Source: Oncomelania hupensis
Lineage: Eukaryota; Mollusca; Gastropoda; Littorinimorpha; Pomatiopsidae
DNA length: 64,000 bases
NCBI GenBank assembly: GCA_036898135.1
Contig: CM072515.1
Span: 24,458,194-24,522,193 of the forward strand
Reading direction: 5' to 3'
Shown: piece by piece, positions 21,835 through 33,990 of the stretch
Numbering within the stretch: position 1 is the stretch's first letter
Layout: every line of letters begins with the position of its first letter
Translations under genes and position numbers: made by a program
The notes under the pieces: generated by a model
What the model saw: only the letters and a program-made list of their open reading frames with translations
Told to the model about the DNA's origin: nothing
Database searches by the model: none

Positions 21835-24736
21835 TGGCCATCCATGTGTGTGTGCTGGGGGTCGCTGGTCGGTCCGTGTACTTCTTAAGGAGATTGATGT
21901 GGTGGTATCGGGCTCTCCCGTTCACCTCTACTTGGTAGACTGTCTTGGATTTCTTGGCAGTCACCCGGTACGGTCCTCTCCAAGCGATGTCCAGCTTGTT
22001 GGTTCCACTTGGAAGTAAGAGTAGCACTTGATCGCCGACTTGCAGTTCTCGGTCCTTAGCGTGGCGGTTGTAGTACTTCGCCTGACGGGCTCTTGCCTTC
22101 TTCAGTGCTTCACCAGCTTTCTTCCACGTTGCTTTGAGGGTTTCCTGCAGGTCTGCGACGTACTTGGTGGCACCTCTTGGTGTGTCGTCTATCTTGGCTT
22201 CCGTCCAACTTCTGCGTAGGGCTTCTAGCGGTCCTGCTAGAGGTCTGCCGAATAGCAATGTTGACGGGGTGTAGCCTGTGGCTGCATGGGGCGTTTCTCG
22301 GTATGCGAACAGTGCCGCATTCACGTAGGTGTCCCACGCTTCTGGATTGTCGTCGGCGACTTTCCTGAGGATGGTGAGAAGGGTTCCGTTCAGTCTTTCT
22401 ACTTGTCCGTTGCTGGCGGGGTGGTATGGTGGTGTGCGAATGTGATGAACCTGTATCAACTCGAACACGTCTTGCATCAGGCGGCCGGTGAACTGAGATC
22501 CGTTGTCCGTTCTAATGCTGTCCGGGAATCCGACTCTGGTAAAGATGGCGATGAGTGCATCTGCAATCTTCTTGGTGTCAATCGCTGGCAACGGGACTGC
22601 TTCGCACCACATCGTACATGCGTCGACGAGTGTGAGTAGAAATCTGTTCCTCTTCTTGGTCATGGGCAGTGGTCCTACTATGTCTACTGAGACTTGCTGG
22701 AATGGCACGCCGACTACTACCGATGGTCCTAAGGTAACTGGTACGGTATGATGTCGCGGGGAATATCGTTGACATTGGTGGCAAGATTTCACGTAGCGCT
22801 TGACATCCTCCGTGATTCCTGGCCAATAGTAGTGTGCGCTGATCCTCTGCACTGTGGCTCCAATTCCCATGTGTCCGCTGAGTGGCATGCTGTGGCCTAG
22901 TTCTAGTACTTGGGCTCGAAGGGTGGCTGGTAGTACTAGTTGGGTGTGATCTCCATCTCCTTGTCGATGTAGAACTCCCTCTTCCATGTAGAAGTCTCCC
23001 TTGTGCGGGGGTGTGTGCGCCTTGGGTAGCTTCTGGAAGCACTTCGCTATCGAGGTGTCTTCTGTCTGTGCTGTTTTGATCTCTTCGAGTCCTGAGTTCG
23101 GAGCGAACTCGGGCTGGGGTGGTTGGGTTTTAGCTTGGGCCCTGGTTTGCACTGCAGCTATCTCTACAGTTTTAGGGGGCGTGCCTAGGAACACATACCT
23201 ACATCCTAGCACTAGATCATACAGGGGTTTCTGTAAAACAGCTGCTTGGATTCGTCCTGTGACGTACCTACTCTCTACTTCGATCCAAGCTATTGGGCAA
23301 GTAGTCGTCGGTTTCGTCAAGTCTGCTCCTTGTAGTTCGACTGTCTTGTCTGTCAAGTCCGCGCGCGATACAAGAGATTCGCTAACTATCGCGTCGTATG
23401 ATAGACCTGTGTCATACAGACAGTTCGCTTCTTTTCCGTTGACCTTGACCGTGTCTGTCACCGATGGGTGATCTCCGATCGTGTGTGGCTTGTTACCGCT
23501 GCTTTGAGTTAGAACTCTGTGCGCTGGCCGGCTTTCGCGCTCTTCCCTACGTTGTGCGGCCAACTTGAAACATTCTGCGGTGGAGTGATTGTTTCTGTTG
23601 CAGAACGAACAATACCGTCTCTGTTCTGCGGGACCTCTTTTCCCGAATTCCGTGTTGGGTCCTTTATTCTGCCCGGGTCTGGGGTTATTCGGCTTATTCG
23701 CGGTGCGCTCTTCCCGGTTAGGGCTTCGTTTCTGTGCCTCTTTCCCGTTAGGCTTTAGGTCTCGCCTGAAGCTCTTGGCTTCTCCGTGTGCGGCCACGTA
23801 CCTATCTGCGACCTTGACCAGATCTTCTAGTCTTTCCGCGCCCTGTTCTACTGAGAATGTCCTCAGCTCGGGGGCCATGGTTTCCCGTAGCTGTTCCCAT
23901 ACTAACAGTTCTGTCAGTCCATCATACGTTTTAGCCGTGGCTGACTGGCTAATCCACTTATCCAGCGTTGTGGACAACCGATCCGCGAACTGCGCATAGC
24001 TCTCTCCTTTCACTCTCCGATTGGTGCGGAATTTTTGCCGATAGCATTCTCCTGTTAGTTCGAATCCCGTTAGGAGTGCCTCTTTTACCTTGTGATAGTC
24101 AGTCACTCTGTCAGTCGGTAGCTTACTGTAGATGTCATAAGCCTTTCCTCTAAGCCCTTGACTAAGCTTAAAAGACCAATGAGTGGGATCTAGTTTGTAC
24201 TCTGTTGCTAGACGCTCAAACCTAGTCAGATAGAGATCTAGACCTTCTTCTCTCTCATTGAATGTCCCCAGTGGAAATGACATTCCTTGTACAGGGTTGG
24301 ATGCTACTTCTAGCTGATCTGAGTGGGAAGGGGTTGAGGAAGAACTTGAAGCTCCTGATCCCAATCTTCTTAGCTCTAACTCATGCTGTCTTTCTTTTTC
24401 CTTTTCTTCCCTCTCTTTTTCTTTTTCTGCCCTCTCATACTCCCATTTCCTAACTTCTGCATCTCTCTCTGCTGCTAGCTCTAATTTCCTCGTTTCTCTC
24501 TCTGCCTCTAATTTCTTCTGCTCTAGTTCTAATTTCTTTTGCTCTGCTTCTAATTTCTTCGCCTCTCTCTCCGCTTCTAACTTCTTTGCCTCTCTCTCTG
24601 CTGCTCTCTCTGCCTTAGCCTCCTGTTTCTCTACCTCTGCATTGATATACGCAATTAGGTCTCCCCCTGCTAAGTGTAAAGCTTCTCCCAATTCCTTGAA
24701 ACGCAATCTCAAGGCCACTGGGTCCGACATTGCCAA
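21835..24736 (-). CDS. gag-protease-integrase polyprotein of the LTR element
   Basis: The frame starts at an ATG at 24736. Residues about 31-125 form a long charged coiled coil. Residues about 150-320 resemble a retrotransposon gag. A CCHC zinc knuckle is C376-C379-H384-C389. The aspartic protease active site is DTG at 442-444. Integrase follows: a zinc finger with H615, H622, C652 and C655, and the catalytic triad D685, D744, E780 with 35 residues between the last two. A GPY-type module (WRGPYRV) lies at about 919-925. The frame stays open to 21191, but beyond residue about 965 it is out of frame with the RT/RNase H sequence and is not meaningful. No RT lies between protease and integrase, so this is a Gmr1-like order. 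Confidence 0.85.
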
Positions 24737-25079
24737 ACGTGTCTATGAACACCTTCTGAATCAAGTGGAATACCAAAACACTAGCAATATTGCAATTCAA
24801 TAACAACAATGCAAAGACCATACAATTCGTAATCAATAATAGAATAAAACAAGAGTCAAATGGCATACAACAGTTATTTAAGCAAAACCTGCAAAAGAAC
24901 AATGCAACATACAGACACAAAAATAATTGAAGCAAACAAGTTTTTAACTAAAGAATAGTGCACCACAACTGATCAGTGTTATACCTTTACACTATTCTAA
25001 GTTATTTCACATCTACTGTTGTTATCTAATTTTATTGTACTTAGATCCGGTTATACCCAATTCCTATTAATTATACACA

Positions 25080-25106
25080 GATCCTGGCTAGGCTCGCCAA
25101 TTAAAG
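25080..25106 (-). other. primer-binding site region of the LTR element
   Basis: On the minus strand, TGGCGAGCCTAGCCAGG begins about 7 bp after the 5' LTR. It would pair with a tRNA 3' end finishing in CGCCA. I cannot name the tRNA. Confidence 0.6.
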
Positions 25107-26627
25107 TGTCACGTGGGGTTTATGGGCTCTGCACAATGGAATTATGGACCCTCACGTTTATTCGGTGGGAACTGCTAGTAAGTCACCCTATGAATTACTT
25201 TAATAAATTTATTTGTTTAGCTCGTTCTGTGTTAAGGTTGGGATACAGAAATAGATAGAAAAATGGTAAAAGAATACTGTCACACTAGCTTTCACACGGC
25301 TATGAATCATATGTAGTCCAGCCACTTGATAACAGTTAAAATCACACATTTATTTCTTCTACTCTATACAAGATTCTCTAAGTACTAATCTACTTTAAAA
25401 CGTCTCTTTCAATGCAAATAGTTCGATCGCTGATAGTCTAGGCAGCTGTTTTTCTTCCTCGGGCACTTGCTATACTATTTCATGTAGATTTGGACTACTG
25501 TGGTCCGTTTTACAGTTTCTGAAGAGTTGGACTACTGTGGTCCTGTTATGATCAGTTTAAGTGCACTTTCGCCTTATGCACTTAACTCATGTGTGGGGTG
25601 TTCGAAGTCCTTCTGTGAGGTAGCTTCTGGTCCACCTGTGTAGTTGTGTAGTTGGGTTCCCTTGCCACGCTGTGGGGTCTGACAGGGTGTCTTTCAAGGC
25701 AGCTCTTTCCGTCTTGTGCGGTAGAGGATCCTCAACCAACTAGTCGTTTCTGTGGAGTGGGGTGCACAGGATAGCTCGCCTGCTCGTCTGTAATATAAGA
25801 GACGAAATTCTGCACCCCCCCTGAATAATCGGTTTGTGCAGAGCGTCTCACTGAAAGCCAAAGTAGCCCTCAGTGATAGCTCCACATCTCTATACATAAG
25901 CGACGAACATTCTGCTACTTACGGGGTCCACTGGAATCTCAACTCTAAATTCCTATACATACATAAATATCAATCGTGTCTAACTATACACATACAGAAT
26001 TAATAATATTATAAACATTCAGTGGTACAGCCACTGGTCTGCAAACATACATATAAGTTAAACAACAGTGGTTCCGTACGGGATACAACATGGCGGCGCA
26101 ACCGGTCGTGTTTCACCACGTGCTCGGCTCTTCCACGTGGTACGGCAAATTCGGAGTAATAATTCACATTTATGCATAGCAATTCCACAAACATAATTTC
26201 AACAATAATACAAATCTATCACGATGAAACAGAAGGGTGTTCATTTACCTGTTTGACAAGTTCAGGCCCGTGATGACTTGAGAGAATTCTAAGATTTCAA
26301 AGTCCTGCTTCCTGGTCTATGAGTGTAGAGATTTCTCTAGCTGTGGAGATGTTGACTCTACCTCGTCTCACACACGACTGATTCAAACTGTGCTAAGATC
26401 TGACACAGTCAAACTGCTCTACCCACTGAGCCTGCTCTGATTGGTTAAAACGGTCCGATTCAAAGCTCAAGTGCTGACTCACGGCGTAGCGTGGGTCGGG
26501 CTCGCGGTGTGTGGTCTGCTGCGTAATTTAATTGCTGCTGTGTAATAGTCTAACTTCTCTACTGTTACAAAGACTACACATGGCTAAATAGTCAACAAGC
26601 AGAGTTAAAACTAGCCAATTTATGACA
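25107..26627 (-). repeat. 5' LTR of the Gmr1-like element
   Basis: This is 1,521 bp with the same ends as the 3' LTR. Visible differences are at the C run near 25815 (7 C versus 5 C, with one T fewer) and one C-to-A change at about 25921. In the element's own direction this LTR would carry the promoter. Confidence 0.92.
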
Positions 26628-27226
26628 ATAGGAACCATCTTGAACTGAATGTCAAAAAAACTAAAGAAATGGTTGTGGACTTTAGGCGGAATGGGACAGA
26701 TTTGCCGGCACTCTTGTTAAAGGGAGAAGAGGTAGAAAGAGTAGACACCTATAGATATCTTGGCATTCTCATTGACGATAAGTTAAAGTTCACAGCTAAC
26801 GCTGAGGCAGTGTTCAAGAAGTGCAGACAGAGGATGTATATGTTGTACAAACTGCGTTCACTGATGGTGTCGCAAAGAATTTTGCAGCAGTGCTATACTG
26901 CTTTCATTGAGTCTGTGTTAACATTCTCATTCATCTGTTTCTATCAGTCTCTTAATCTCAAAAACCAAAATTCTCTTAACAGTATCTCCAGAACATGTAG
27001 CAAGATTGTAGGCAGAAATCTCCCCCGTCTCTGCGATTTGTTCCAAACAAGGGCCCTGAGCAAGGCCATGTGCATCATTAAAGACCCCACCCACCCCATG
27101 TGCCCCCTCTTCCAGTGTCTTCCGTCCGGAGTTCGACTCAGGACAATGCAATGCCGAACAGTTCGCTTTAGTTCCACTTTCATCCCTACTGCAATTACCC
27201 TTTTCAATTCAACCAACAAACGCTGA
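26628..27226 (+). pseudogene. L2/CR1-like LINE reverse transcriptase, C-terminal half
   Basis: The frame continues in register from 19517 once the LTR element and one copy of ATAGG are set aside. It carries KKTKEMVVDFRR (motif D region), YRYLGILIDDKL, a KCRQRMYMLYKLRSL stretch and the CLPSGVRLR ending typical of L2/CR1-like ORF2. The stop codon is at 27224-27226. The 3' region runs to about 27796. Confidence 0.85.
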
Positions 27227-27796
27227 TGGCTCTGCTCAGGACACCTCACCACCCTCAAATTAATAACCCCATCATTTATTTTTATCTGATTAATTGCTTT
27301 TATAATCAAACTTGTATGTTTTATTTTATTCTATTACCCACATGTCCATTGATAATTATTGTGTTTGTAAGTGTGAGTGTATTACCTTATTTGTCAAGGA
27401 CTGTTTGGTATTTTTTATCTCGTTGTTATAGTTGCTTATGATGTGTTCTGTGTGGATGAGTGCACTGCTGCAGTGATGAGTGGGCAAATGTAGTGCGTGA
27501 GTGTGTTTTAACTGCGCGAGGCTTTTATGACTGAAATAATAGTGCCTATTCTTTAGTCCTATTTCTTACCTGTAATATTTTTACCTGCAAGAGGCGTTCG
27601 CTCAATTAATGCATAGTTAAATTATGTACGGATGATGTGCGTACGGATTCTATGCTTTCTGAACCTCTTATATTAGTCTGTGTCTTATTATTGTTCATTA
27701 TAACTGTCTTGATGTGTGGAGCCATTATATAACATAATGTGATGAGACTTGTACAATATTTCCATTCCTGTGGTAATAAAGATGTGTTGAATTGAA
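27227..27796 (+). mobile_element. LINE 3' UTR and tail
   Basis: The AT-rich non-coding part of the LINE has an AATAAAG near its end and a short GTTGAATTGAAT repeat tail. It joins the minisatellite directly at 27797. ATAG is shared by both junctions and may be a short target duplication. Confidence 0.65.
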
Positions 27797-27948
27797 TAGT
27801 ATCTAGGCATACTCATTTATACTGATGTAGTATCTAGGCATTCTCATTTATACTGATGTATCTAGGCATACTCATTTATACTGATGTAGTATCTAGGCAT
27901 ACTCATTTATACTGATGTAGTATCTAGGCATACTCATTTATACTGATG
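27797..27948 (+). repeat. 31-bp minisatellite, right half
   Basis: Five copies of the unit seen at 18401-18597, one of them shortened to 27 bp. The array is split by the LINE insertion. Confidence 0.85.
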
Positions 27949-27964
27949 CTTTTTCAAAATCTAT

Positions 27965-28180
27965 TGCTAGCACTACTAAGTATTTGTTGTCAGCAAGACA
28001 ATGTCATAGTGTTATTAGTTAGCACTGTGTTTGATGTTAGTTAGACATTGTTATAGTGTTATTAATTAGCACTGTGTTTGATGTTAGTTAGTTTTGATTG
28101 TTATCATCTGGTTTTTATAAATTTATATATTTCGACTTTTAACATTATCTTGTAAGTGGTACTATTTTTCAAGCGCATGT
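27965..28180 (+). repeat. right copy of the duplicated unit
   Basis: This matches 18180-18400 with divergence, including a small internal duplication of GTTAGCACTGTGTTTGATG sequence. The two units bracket the minisatellite, so the unit and minisatellite may form one larger repeat. Confidence 0.5.
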
Positions 28181-28199
28181 CCTTTTCACTCTATTGAAA

Positions 28200-30210
28200 G
28201 CTGATACCAGCTTCTTGACTCATTTGAGGTTTTTTTTTATATGTCTGGCAGACAATCAAAACCTGGTTATTAAAAATAAAAAAATGATGACACAATAAAA
28301 TTAAAATTATCTACAGTGAACAGGGAAAGAAAATACATTAAATAAATATGAAATCTACAATAATTTTTATAACTCTTAAACAAGAATTAAAATACATACA
28401 ATACAACTTCATTCATCTCAAATTTAGCAATTACAGTGGCAGCATTAGCAAATTCACATTACATATAAAACAACGAACAATCACATCCAACAATAGAAGC
28501 ACGATTAAAATGGATCCATTAAACTAAGTGATGAGGTAAAGGTTATTATTACAAACTACCCCATATCTTAGAGGTTGCATAACAATCAGAAACTCTCTCT
28601 CCTGCACCCACACGCCTGACTCATTAATAACCGATAAGATTCACATACGATGCGTTGACTCACATACAAATTGTTTGTGAACACCACAGTGGATGAAATG
28701 GCGATTGTGGCAAAACATAAATTGTTTTAGGCTGTGTTTCTGTCTCTCCACGCTACTTTTGCCACTGACCTTCATATGAGAATGAAGGCTGCCATCTTGA
28801 AATCAAAGGTATCGTACCGAGAACAGTGGTTATGGGTTCGGGTAGGCACCTCTAACTTTATCCTACGACAGTGCCACCGAGTAGTAATTTGAAGCTTCTT
28901 GAAATCTGTTTTGGAATAAAGCATATAGTTGCTCGGGAGCATAATAGGTCTTTCACATTGTGTGACAGCGAAATTGCTCCAGAAGAAATGATTACTTGAA
29001 GGTAATTGTTAGATCTACTTGATACATTTATTTTAAAGAACGATTTTCAAAATTAAGTTCAGTTGGTTTTTGTGTGTGTGTGTATGAGAAAGGAATGTTA
29101 TCCAGAAAGTTTATTTTATATAAAAGACTGTTAACAAATTGTTTGCTGACGAACGGATTTCAAGTTAGAAAATCATCCATTGCAAACGGACGATGATAGC
29201 TAACGACAGCTTAATGGCCAAAACAACAACATCAACATTCTTGCAGGAGACAAATAGGATTTCTCCCCTTTAGAAAAGAGAACACGTCTTGTTGTAATAA
29301 AATTAAAAGTTCGCTTGTAGACGGATCACATTAAAGGCTGAGGCGTAGGTCGATTTCTTTTAAGGCCGAATTGTGTTAGCCGAGCATGGTTCTTTAAAAG
29401 ACAGCGTCCAGCACTTTGAGAAGTTATTTTTGCTGGAAAGTGCGCTTTATTTTAACAATGATTGCCTTGAGACTACTTGCATTAAACAAAGCGTTTAACA
29501 TTAAGACAAGCGTTTTTAGAGTGTTTACATTTTGTTTGTTGTCACACTAAATAATGGACGTCCAATTTGAGTTTAGCAGATGTGTAGCTTGAACATGAAG
29601 GCAAGAAGAACAAACATGACACACACACACACACAAAAAAAGAAGGAATCCTATCCTATCCTAGAAAATAGAAGAGACATCCACAGAAAAATAAAAAATA
29701 ATAGGAAAATGGATATGGTTTCCAGGGGATTGAAAGAGGACCAGAAGTTTTCGCCCTGGAAAACAAACAGCTTGATCCCCCCCCCCCACCTCTCCCTAAC
29801 ACCCTCTCCCCATCCTAATATAATCAGTAACAAATAGTGTGCTAGTTTCGCTCTTTTTTTTTCAAATCAGTTCAATGTATTTAACGCCTGTTCACATATT
29901 AAGTGATTTTAGACAAATGGATTGTTTTACACTGAAGGATAGGCTACACAGGAGCGAATCTTGTCGTTTTAGTTTCTATTGCACGAATACAAGTTCAAAG
30001 GCATTAAGGACCGTTACTTGTTATGTGATAGAGAGGTGGGAATTGTATATATGACAGGTGTCCATGTATACCGCTTCAAATGCCGAAAAACACGATTTTT
30101 CATAGGATTTGTTGTATGAACAATTTGGTCCTCCGTCTTTTAAAAGTCCAAGAAAGACTATAATAATGTTGGGTTCTTTTACAAAATTCAACCACCTTTC
30201 CAATTAAAGA
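28200..30210. other. no recognisable gene
   Basis: Only short frames and AT-rich DNA are present. A C run lies at 29777-29786 and CA repeats at about 29618-29633. No domain is recognised. Confidence 0.4.
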
Positions 30211-30214
30211 AATT

Positions 30215-30735
30215 GTCCACATAAATTCCCACTGTCGCTGTCTTCCTCATTTACTCTTTCCTATTCCTGCTCTGTCCTTCACTCTGCTATACCATCTTCT
30301 TCTTCGCTAGATCAATGACCTACCTTTTTTCTTGAAAACTCTTCCTGGACAAGACTCCTTGTTTGTGTATGAGGTCTGTTGGATCAGCTTGGGAGTGTTG
30401 GACGCTTTCTGCCGGGTGGTCACTAGGGCTTCCTATGATTGTACTATTTAGCACTATAGGCATTTTATATGTATGTGTTTGGTTGATGATTTATAATGTT
30501 TGTATTCTATTTTGTTTTTGTAACCGGGGTGTTCGCGTAGTTGAGGTCAACCCTCAGCCGTCCCCCGCGTGGGATGTCTTTATTGTAAAGTGACTGGCCG
30601 GTGGAGGGCATTCAATTTTCCCACTGGGGTTGTTTCAGCAGATCTTTTATGCGGATCGGGGGTTGTCCGGTCCTGATTTGGCTCGGAAGAGTCCGCTGGA
30701 CCTAAAGCAACAATAAAACAAACAAACAAACAAAC
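30215..30735 (+). repeat. retroposon family B, copy 2, (AAAC)n tail
   Basis: From about 30310 this is nearly identical to copy 1 at 10440-10885 and extends further 5', with 'CCACTGTCGCTGTCTTCCTC'. The 3' tail is AAAC repeats instead of AATC. No ORF of note is present. Confidence 0.8.
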
Positions 30736-31950
30736 CCTCCAATCCAATTTCTTCATGTAATTATAATTTGTTTTTAAAGCCATACGAAACTAGTTAACCA
30801 AAAAGGACAAAAATAGTTTTATAATAACAACGCCAAAATACTAATATTGACAGAGTTTTTTTTTTTTTTAAATAAAATTGTTAGTAATATTAGACTGATT
30901 CCTTTTGCTTTATATTAAATAGGTTTGTTATAGCTTCATGTTGGTCTTGCTCTGTATTGCCTTGTCACTGTAATTGTCTTTGTCAGGGGTCTGTCAGACG
31001 GTTATTTTGAGGTATTCCTGGTGAGAAGAACGCAGGCTGAACATCAACGTTCGTGTCCAGACGCTGTTTTCCACCTCCGCTCGTCCACATGGTGTCAATT
31101 ATTTTGTCAGGGATGATGATGGAAATGGGGCATCAGCTTTGTTATTATTTCCTCTTTACAGGCTCTTGATACTGCCGTATATTTTGGCTTTTATTGAGGT
31201 TTCTCCCTTTATGAAGTGCAGAAAATAGCTCTTTGCTGTCGCCATACATATCCATTTCAGCGTTAATCTTCCCATCTTTCTTTATAGATTATTCTCGGTA
31301 GGTGGACCTCTCTAAAAAGGGTTATAACTTCAGATTAACCGCTCTCTAGAAAGGGGAAATAATTATGGATTAACCGATGTCTGCTGATTTCTCTGCCTCC
31401 GGTGTGCTGTCATGTTGGGGGCCTTTGGGTGCCATTGCAAGGCTAGATTTTGTTGCTGTCATTATCTTTTCTTTCTTAAACGTCATCGTTACATTCCTAA
31501 CCCCACCACCACTCCCACCTCCACCACCTCCATCTCCACCTCCGTCAATAGTATTTTCTCATTCTGTTGGAAGGCGTACACCTACGTGTACCGTCTCTTT
31601 TTCCCACCCCACCCCACCCCTTGTGTCTCCCCTCACCTCTGTCTTCTCTCTTCTCCCATGTCGCTTCTTTTTTTCATGTTTTCATTCTGTCATTGCTTGA
31701 ATGTAGTCTTACAGCCTTATTACAAGAAGTGTTTACTGATAGTCTTGAACTTTTCTACAGTTTCTGTTAGAACTTTCTACGTAGGGGTTATTACCTAGCT
31801 GCTGGTTCTTGTTGCAGTTGTCGTCGTCGCTGTTGTTGCTGTTGTTGTTGACGTTGTTGTTTTTGCGGCTTGAGGTAGATCGTAATTTTGGCTAACACTT
31901 TGAACTGGTAATTGTAAGAGTAGTTCATGTTGTTGTTGTTGTCTGTAATT
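30736..31950. other. no recognisable gene
   Basis: The frames at 31377-31798 are made of Pro-, Ser- and His-rich low-complexity sequence. No domain is seen. Confidence 0.4.
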
Positions 31951-31951
31951 C

Positions 31952-32092
31952 CTTCTTCTTCTTCTTCTTCTTCTTCTTCTTCTTCTTCTTCTTCTTCTTC
32001 TTCTTCTTCTTCTTCTTCTTCTTCTTCTTCTTCTTCTTCTTCTTCTTCTTCTTCTTCTTCTTCTTCTTCTTCTCTTCCTCCTCCTCCTCCTC
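31952..32092. repeat. (TTC)n / (CTC)n microsatellite
   Basis: About 40 TTC triplets followed by CTC triplets. The poly-Ser, poly-Lys and poly-Arg frames here are artefacts. Confidence 0.95.
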
Positions 32093-32306
32093 CTCCTGTG
32101 CCACTTGCAGCTGGTTCTTACGCACATGCAATGGAAGATTAAGTCGGCGGCCGTCGCCTAGGCGCGACCGATGTAATGGAGACACAGAGAGGGAGGAGGG
32201 TTGAACAAAAGCTTTCAATTTTCTACCTTGATCCACCAGGGATTTAACAGGATTTATATCTCATTTTGTCCGCTCCCCAAAGTGCCTCCTCCTTACCCCC
32301 CACAGT

Positions 32307-32310
<4 letters not shown>

Positions 32311-32370
<60 letters not shown>

Positions 32371-32435
32371 CTCGCTTTTCTCGCGCGCGTGTGCTCGCTT
32401 TTTCCAATCTAATCTGCCTTTTTAATGTACCTATG

Positions 32436-32515
<80 letters not shown>
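32311..32515. repeat. two (CT)n tracts
   Basis: Pure CT runs at about 32311-32367 and 32440-32512, separated by unique sequence. Confidence 0.95.
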
Positions 32516-32608
32516 CCCCTTCTCTTTCCCACTGTCCAGTTTTGTCCACTGTGCTACAGTTCCAAATTGGTAGGTTCTCTATTTGAGTGCTTTGAATAAT
32601 TTTAGTGA

Positions 32609-32930
32609 ATTACTCCTTCGGATGAGGGTATAAACCGAGGTCTTGTCTTTGTACGCACGCATTCTGTCGCGGACTTTAAAGATCCTGACGCTTATTTCCT
32701 ACACGGGTCAGTGCCGGCTACACAAATACACTCAGCACACCCTAGGTCTTTTCCCCATCCCCATCCCCGGTCGCTCACGATTGTGCTTAGTCGTCTGGGT
32801 CGTCAGACTGTGCAGCCAAAGGCGGCATGTGGGTGCATCTGTGGGCTTGAGTTAGTGTATCAGCTAGCGCCTTGAGCAGATCTTGAGCTGGAAAAGCGCT
32901 ATATAAGAACGATTATATAAATAAATAAAT
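32609..32930 (+). repeat. SINE family A, headless full-length body
   Basis: It starts at ACTCCTTCGGATGAGGGT, passes through GACTTTAAAGATCCTGACGC and ends with 'GAGCTGGAAAAGCGCTATAT', then an AT-rich AAATAAATAAAT tail. The 'AAAAGCGCTATATAA' 3' end is the sort seen in SINEs that use an L2-like LINE. No tRNA-like head is present. Confidence 0.8.
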
Positions 32931-33167
32931 TGTCTGTCCGCTACACCAGGTTTATTGTCTTGGCGCTGAGGGACGGAAATTGAGGGTGGGGGTGGTCGCG
33001 GGGCTGTGGATTGCGCTCCTGATAATGCTGTGTTCTTCTAGTAGAAGACAATTAGAAGACAACAAGCGATTGCAATAATCCCCGTCCAAATCAGCCGTGT
33101 AAATGGGGAAGGTGTGAATGAATTAATGGATGACTCATTATGCACTTTTAATATTTTCGCTACTCAT

Positions 33168-33230
33168 GGGTGATCCTGATTTAGCTCTTTGCAGTCCGCT
33201 GGACTCTATAAACAATGACTAACTAACCCT
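33168..33230 (+). repeat. retroposon family B, short 3' fragment
   Basis: It carries the terminal GCAGTCCGCTGGACTCT segment and a TAAC tail, matching the end of copy 4 near 57030-57077. Confidence 0.6.
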
Positions 33231-33489
33231 CACGGGCATGACTGTTGAATTGGCAAGGTTTGGGAGAAAAGGAAGAGGGTTGGAAGTGGAAAGAGAGGAG
33301 AGAGGAGGAGGAGGTGAGGGTTGGGGGAGGGGTTAAGGGCGTCAGTGAGAGAAGAAAAATGTAGATAAACCAAATTTGGTTGGCATTCATTTGGGCTCAT
33401 CTCCATACTTTGCTTGTTGCCCCAAGATTGTGATATTGTGATATATTTTATTATGTTCCCAGTAACAAACAGTAGCACTAACAAACAGT

Positions 33490-33990
33490 CTGTATGTGTA
33501 GGACAGTGGTACGAGCACGCTACATCGTTTGACAGCGAATCCTCCTGGGGGATGGGAGTCTGTCTGATAAATCACAGCGGACCCTACGCACACTGCGTAG
33601 CTGAGACTTAGGTTCGCCTCCCTTGTAGTGAAGGTAAGCGTGGGCAAGTCTCAACTAAGCAGCGTGGATCCTACGCTGATGCACGACCAGCAGATGCATA
33701 ACTAACAGTGTGTCATTCACAGCGTAGTATAATAATATGCTCATAATAAGGTAGTGGATGTAGCGTCCGCTAGAATTGTTCCGTTTCTACGTATGTGAAT
33801 GGGTGAAGGCGGTTTGAAAATGAAGAATGGGGAAGAGGTAGCGGCTTGTACTTGGATGCAACCACAGGACGACACAAAGAATGGTTGAAATAGTGCACTC
33901 CACAATACGGTCCATTCAGCTGTGAATCAATGGATTCCTTGATCTGTTGGGAACTGGGGAAGATAAGGCAGCGAGAGAGAATAACTGATC
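33490..33990 (+). repeat. possible SINE family C (diverged)
   Basis: The end part 'GGGGAAGATAAGGCAGCGAG' matches the body at 15835-15855. The rest is too diverged for me to align with confidence. Confidence 0.35.

Larger units (their letters stand above)
19518..26627 (-). mobile_element. 7.1-kb Ty3/gypsy LTR retrotransposon, Gmr1-like, RT deleted
   Basis: The element has two near-identical LTRs (19518-21037 and 25107-26627), TG...CA ends and a 5-bp ATAGG duplication. It is read on the minus strand: 5' LTR, primer-binding site, gag-protease-integrase frame, then an RNase H frame, polypurine tract and 3' LTR. In ordinary gypsy elements integrase comes last; here it precedes RNase H, as in the Gmr1 group. 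Only the last part of the reverse transcriptase remains (about 21780-21840), so the copy cannot make its own RT. It interrupts a LINE reverse transcriptase. Confidence 0.9.

Noticed and set aside
21673..24453. Plus-strand frames over the LTR element
   Set aside because: They are antisense shadows of the gag-integrase and RNase H frames.
31795..32236. Frames with long Ser, Lys or Arg runs
   Set aside because: They come from the TTC microsatellite.
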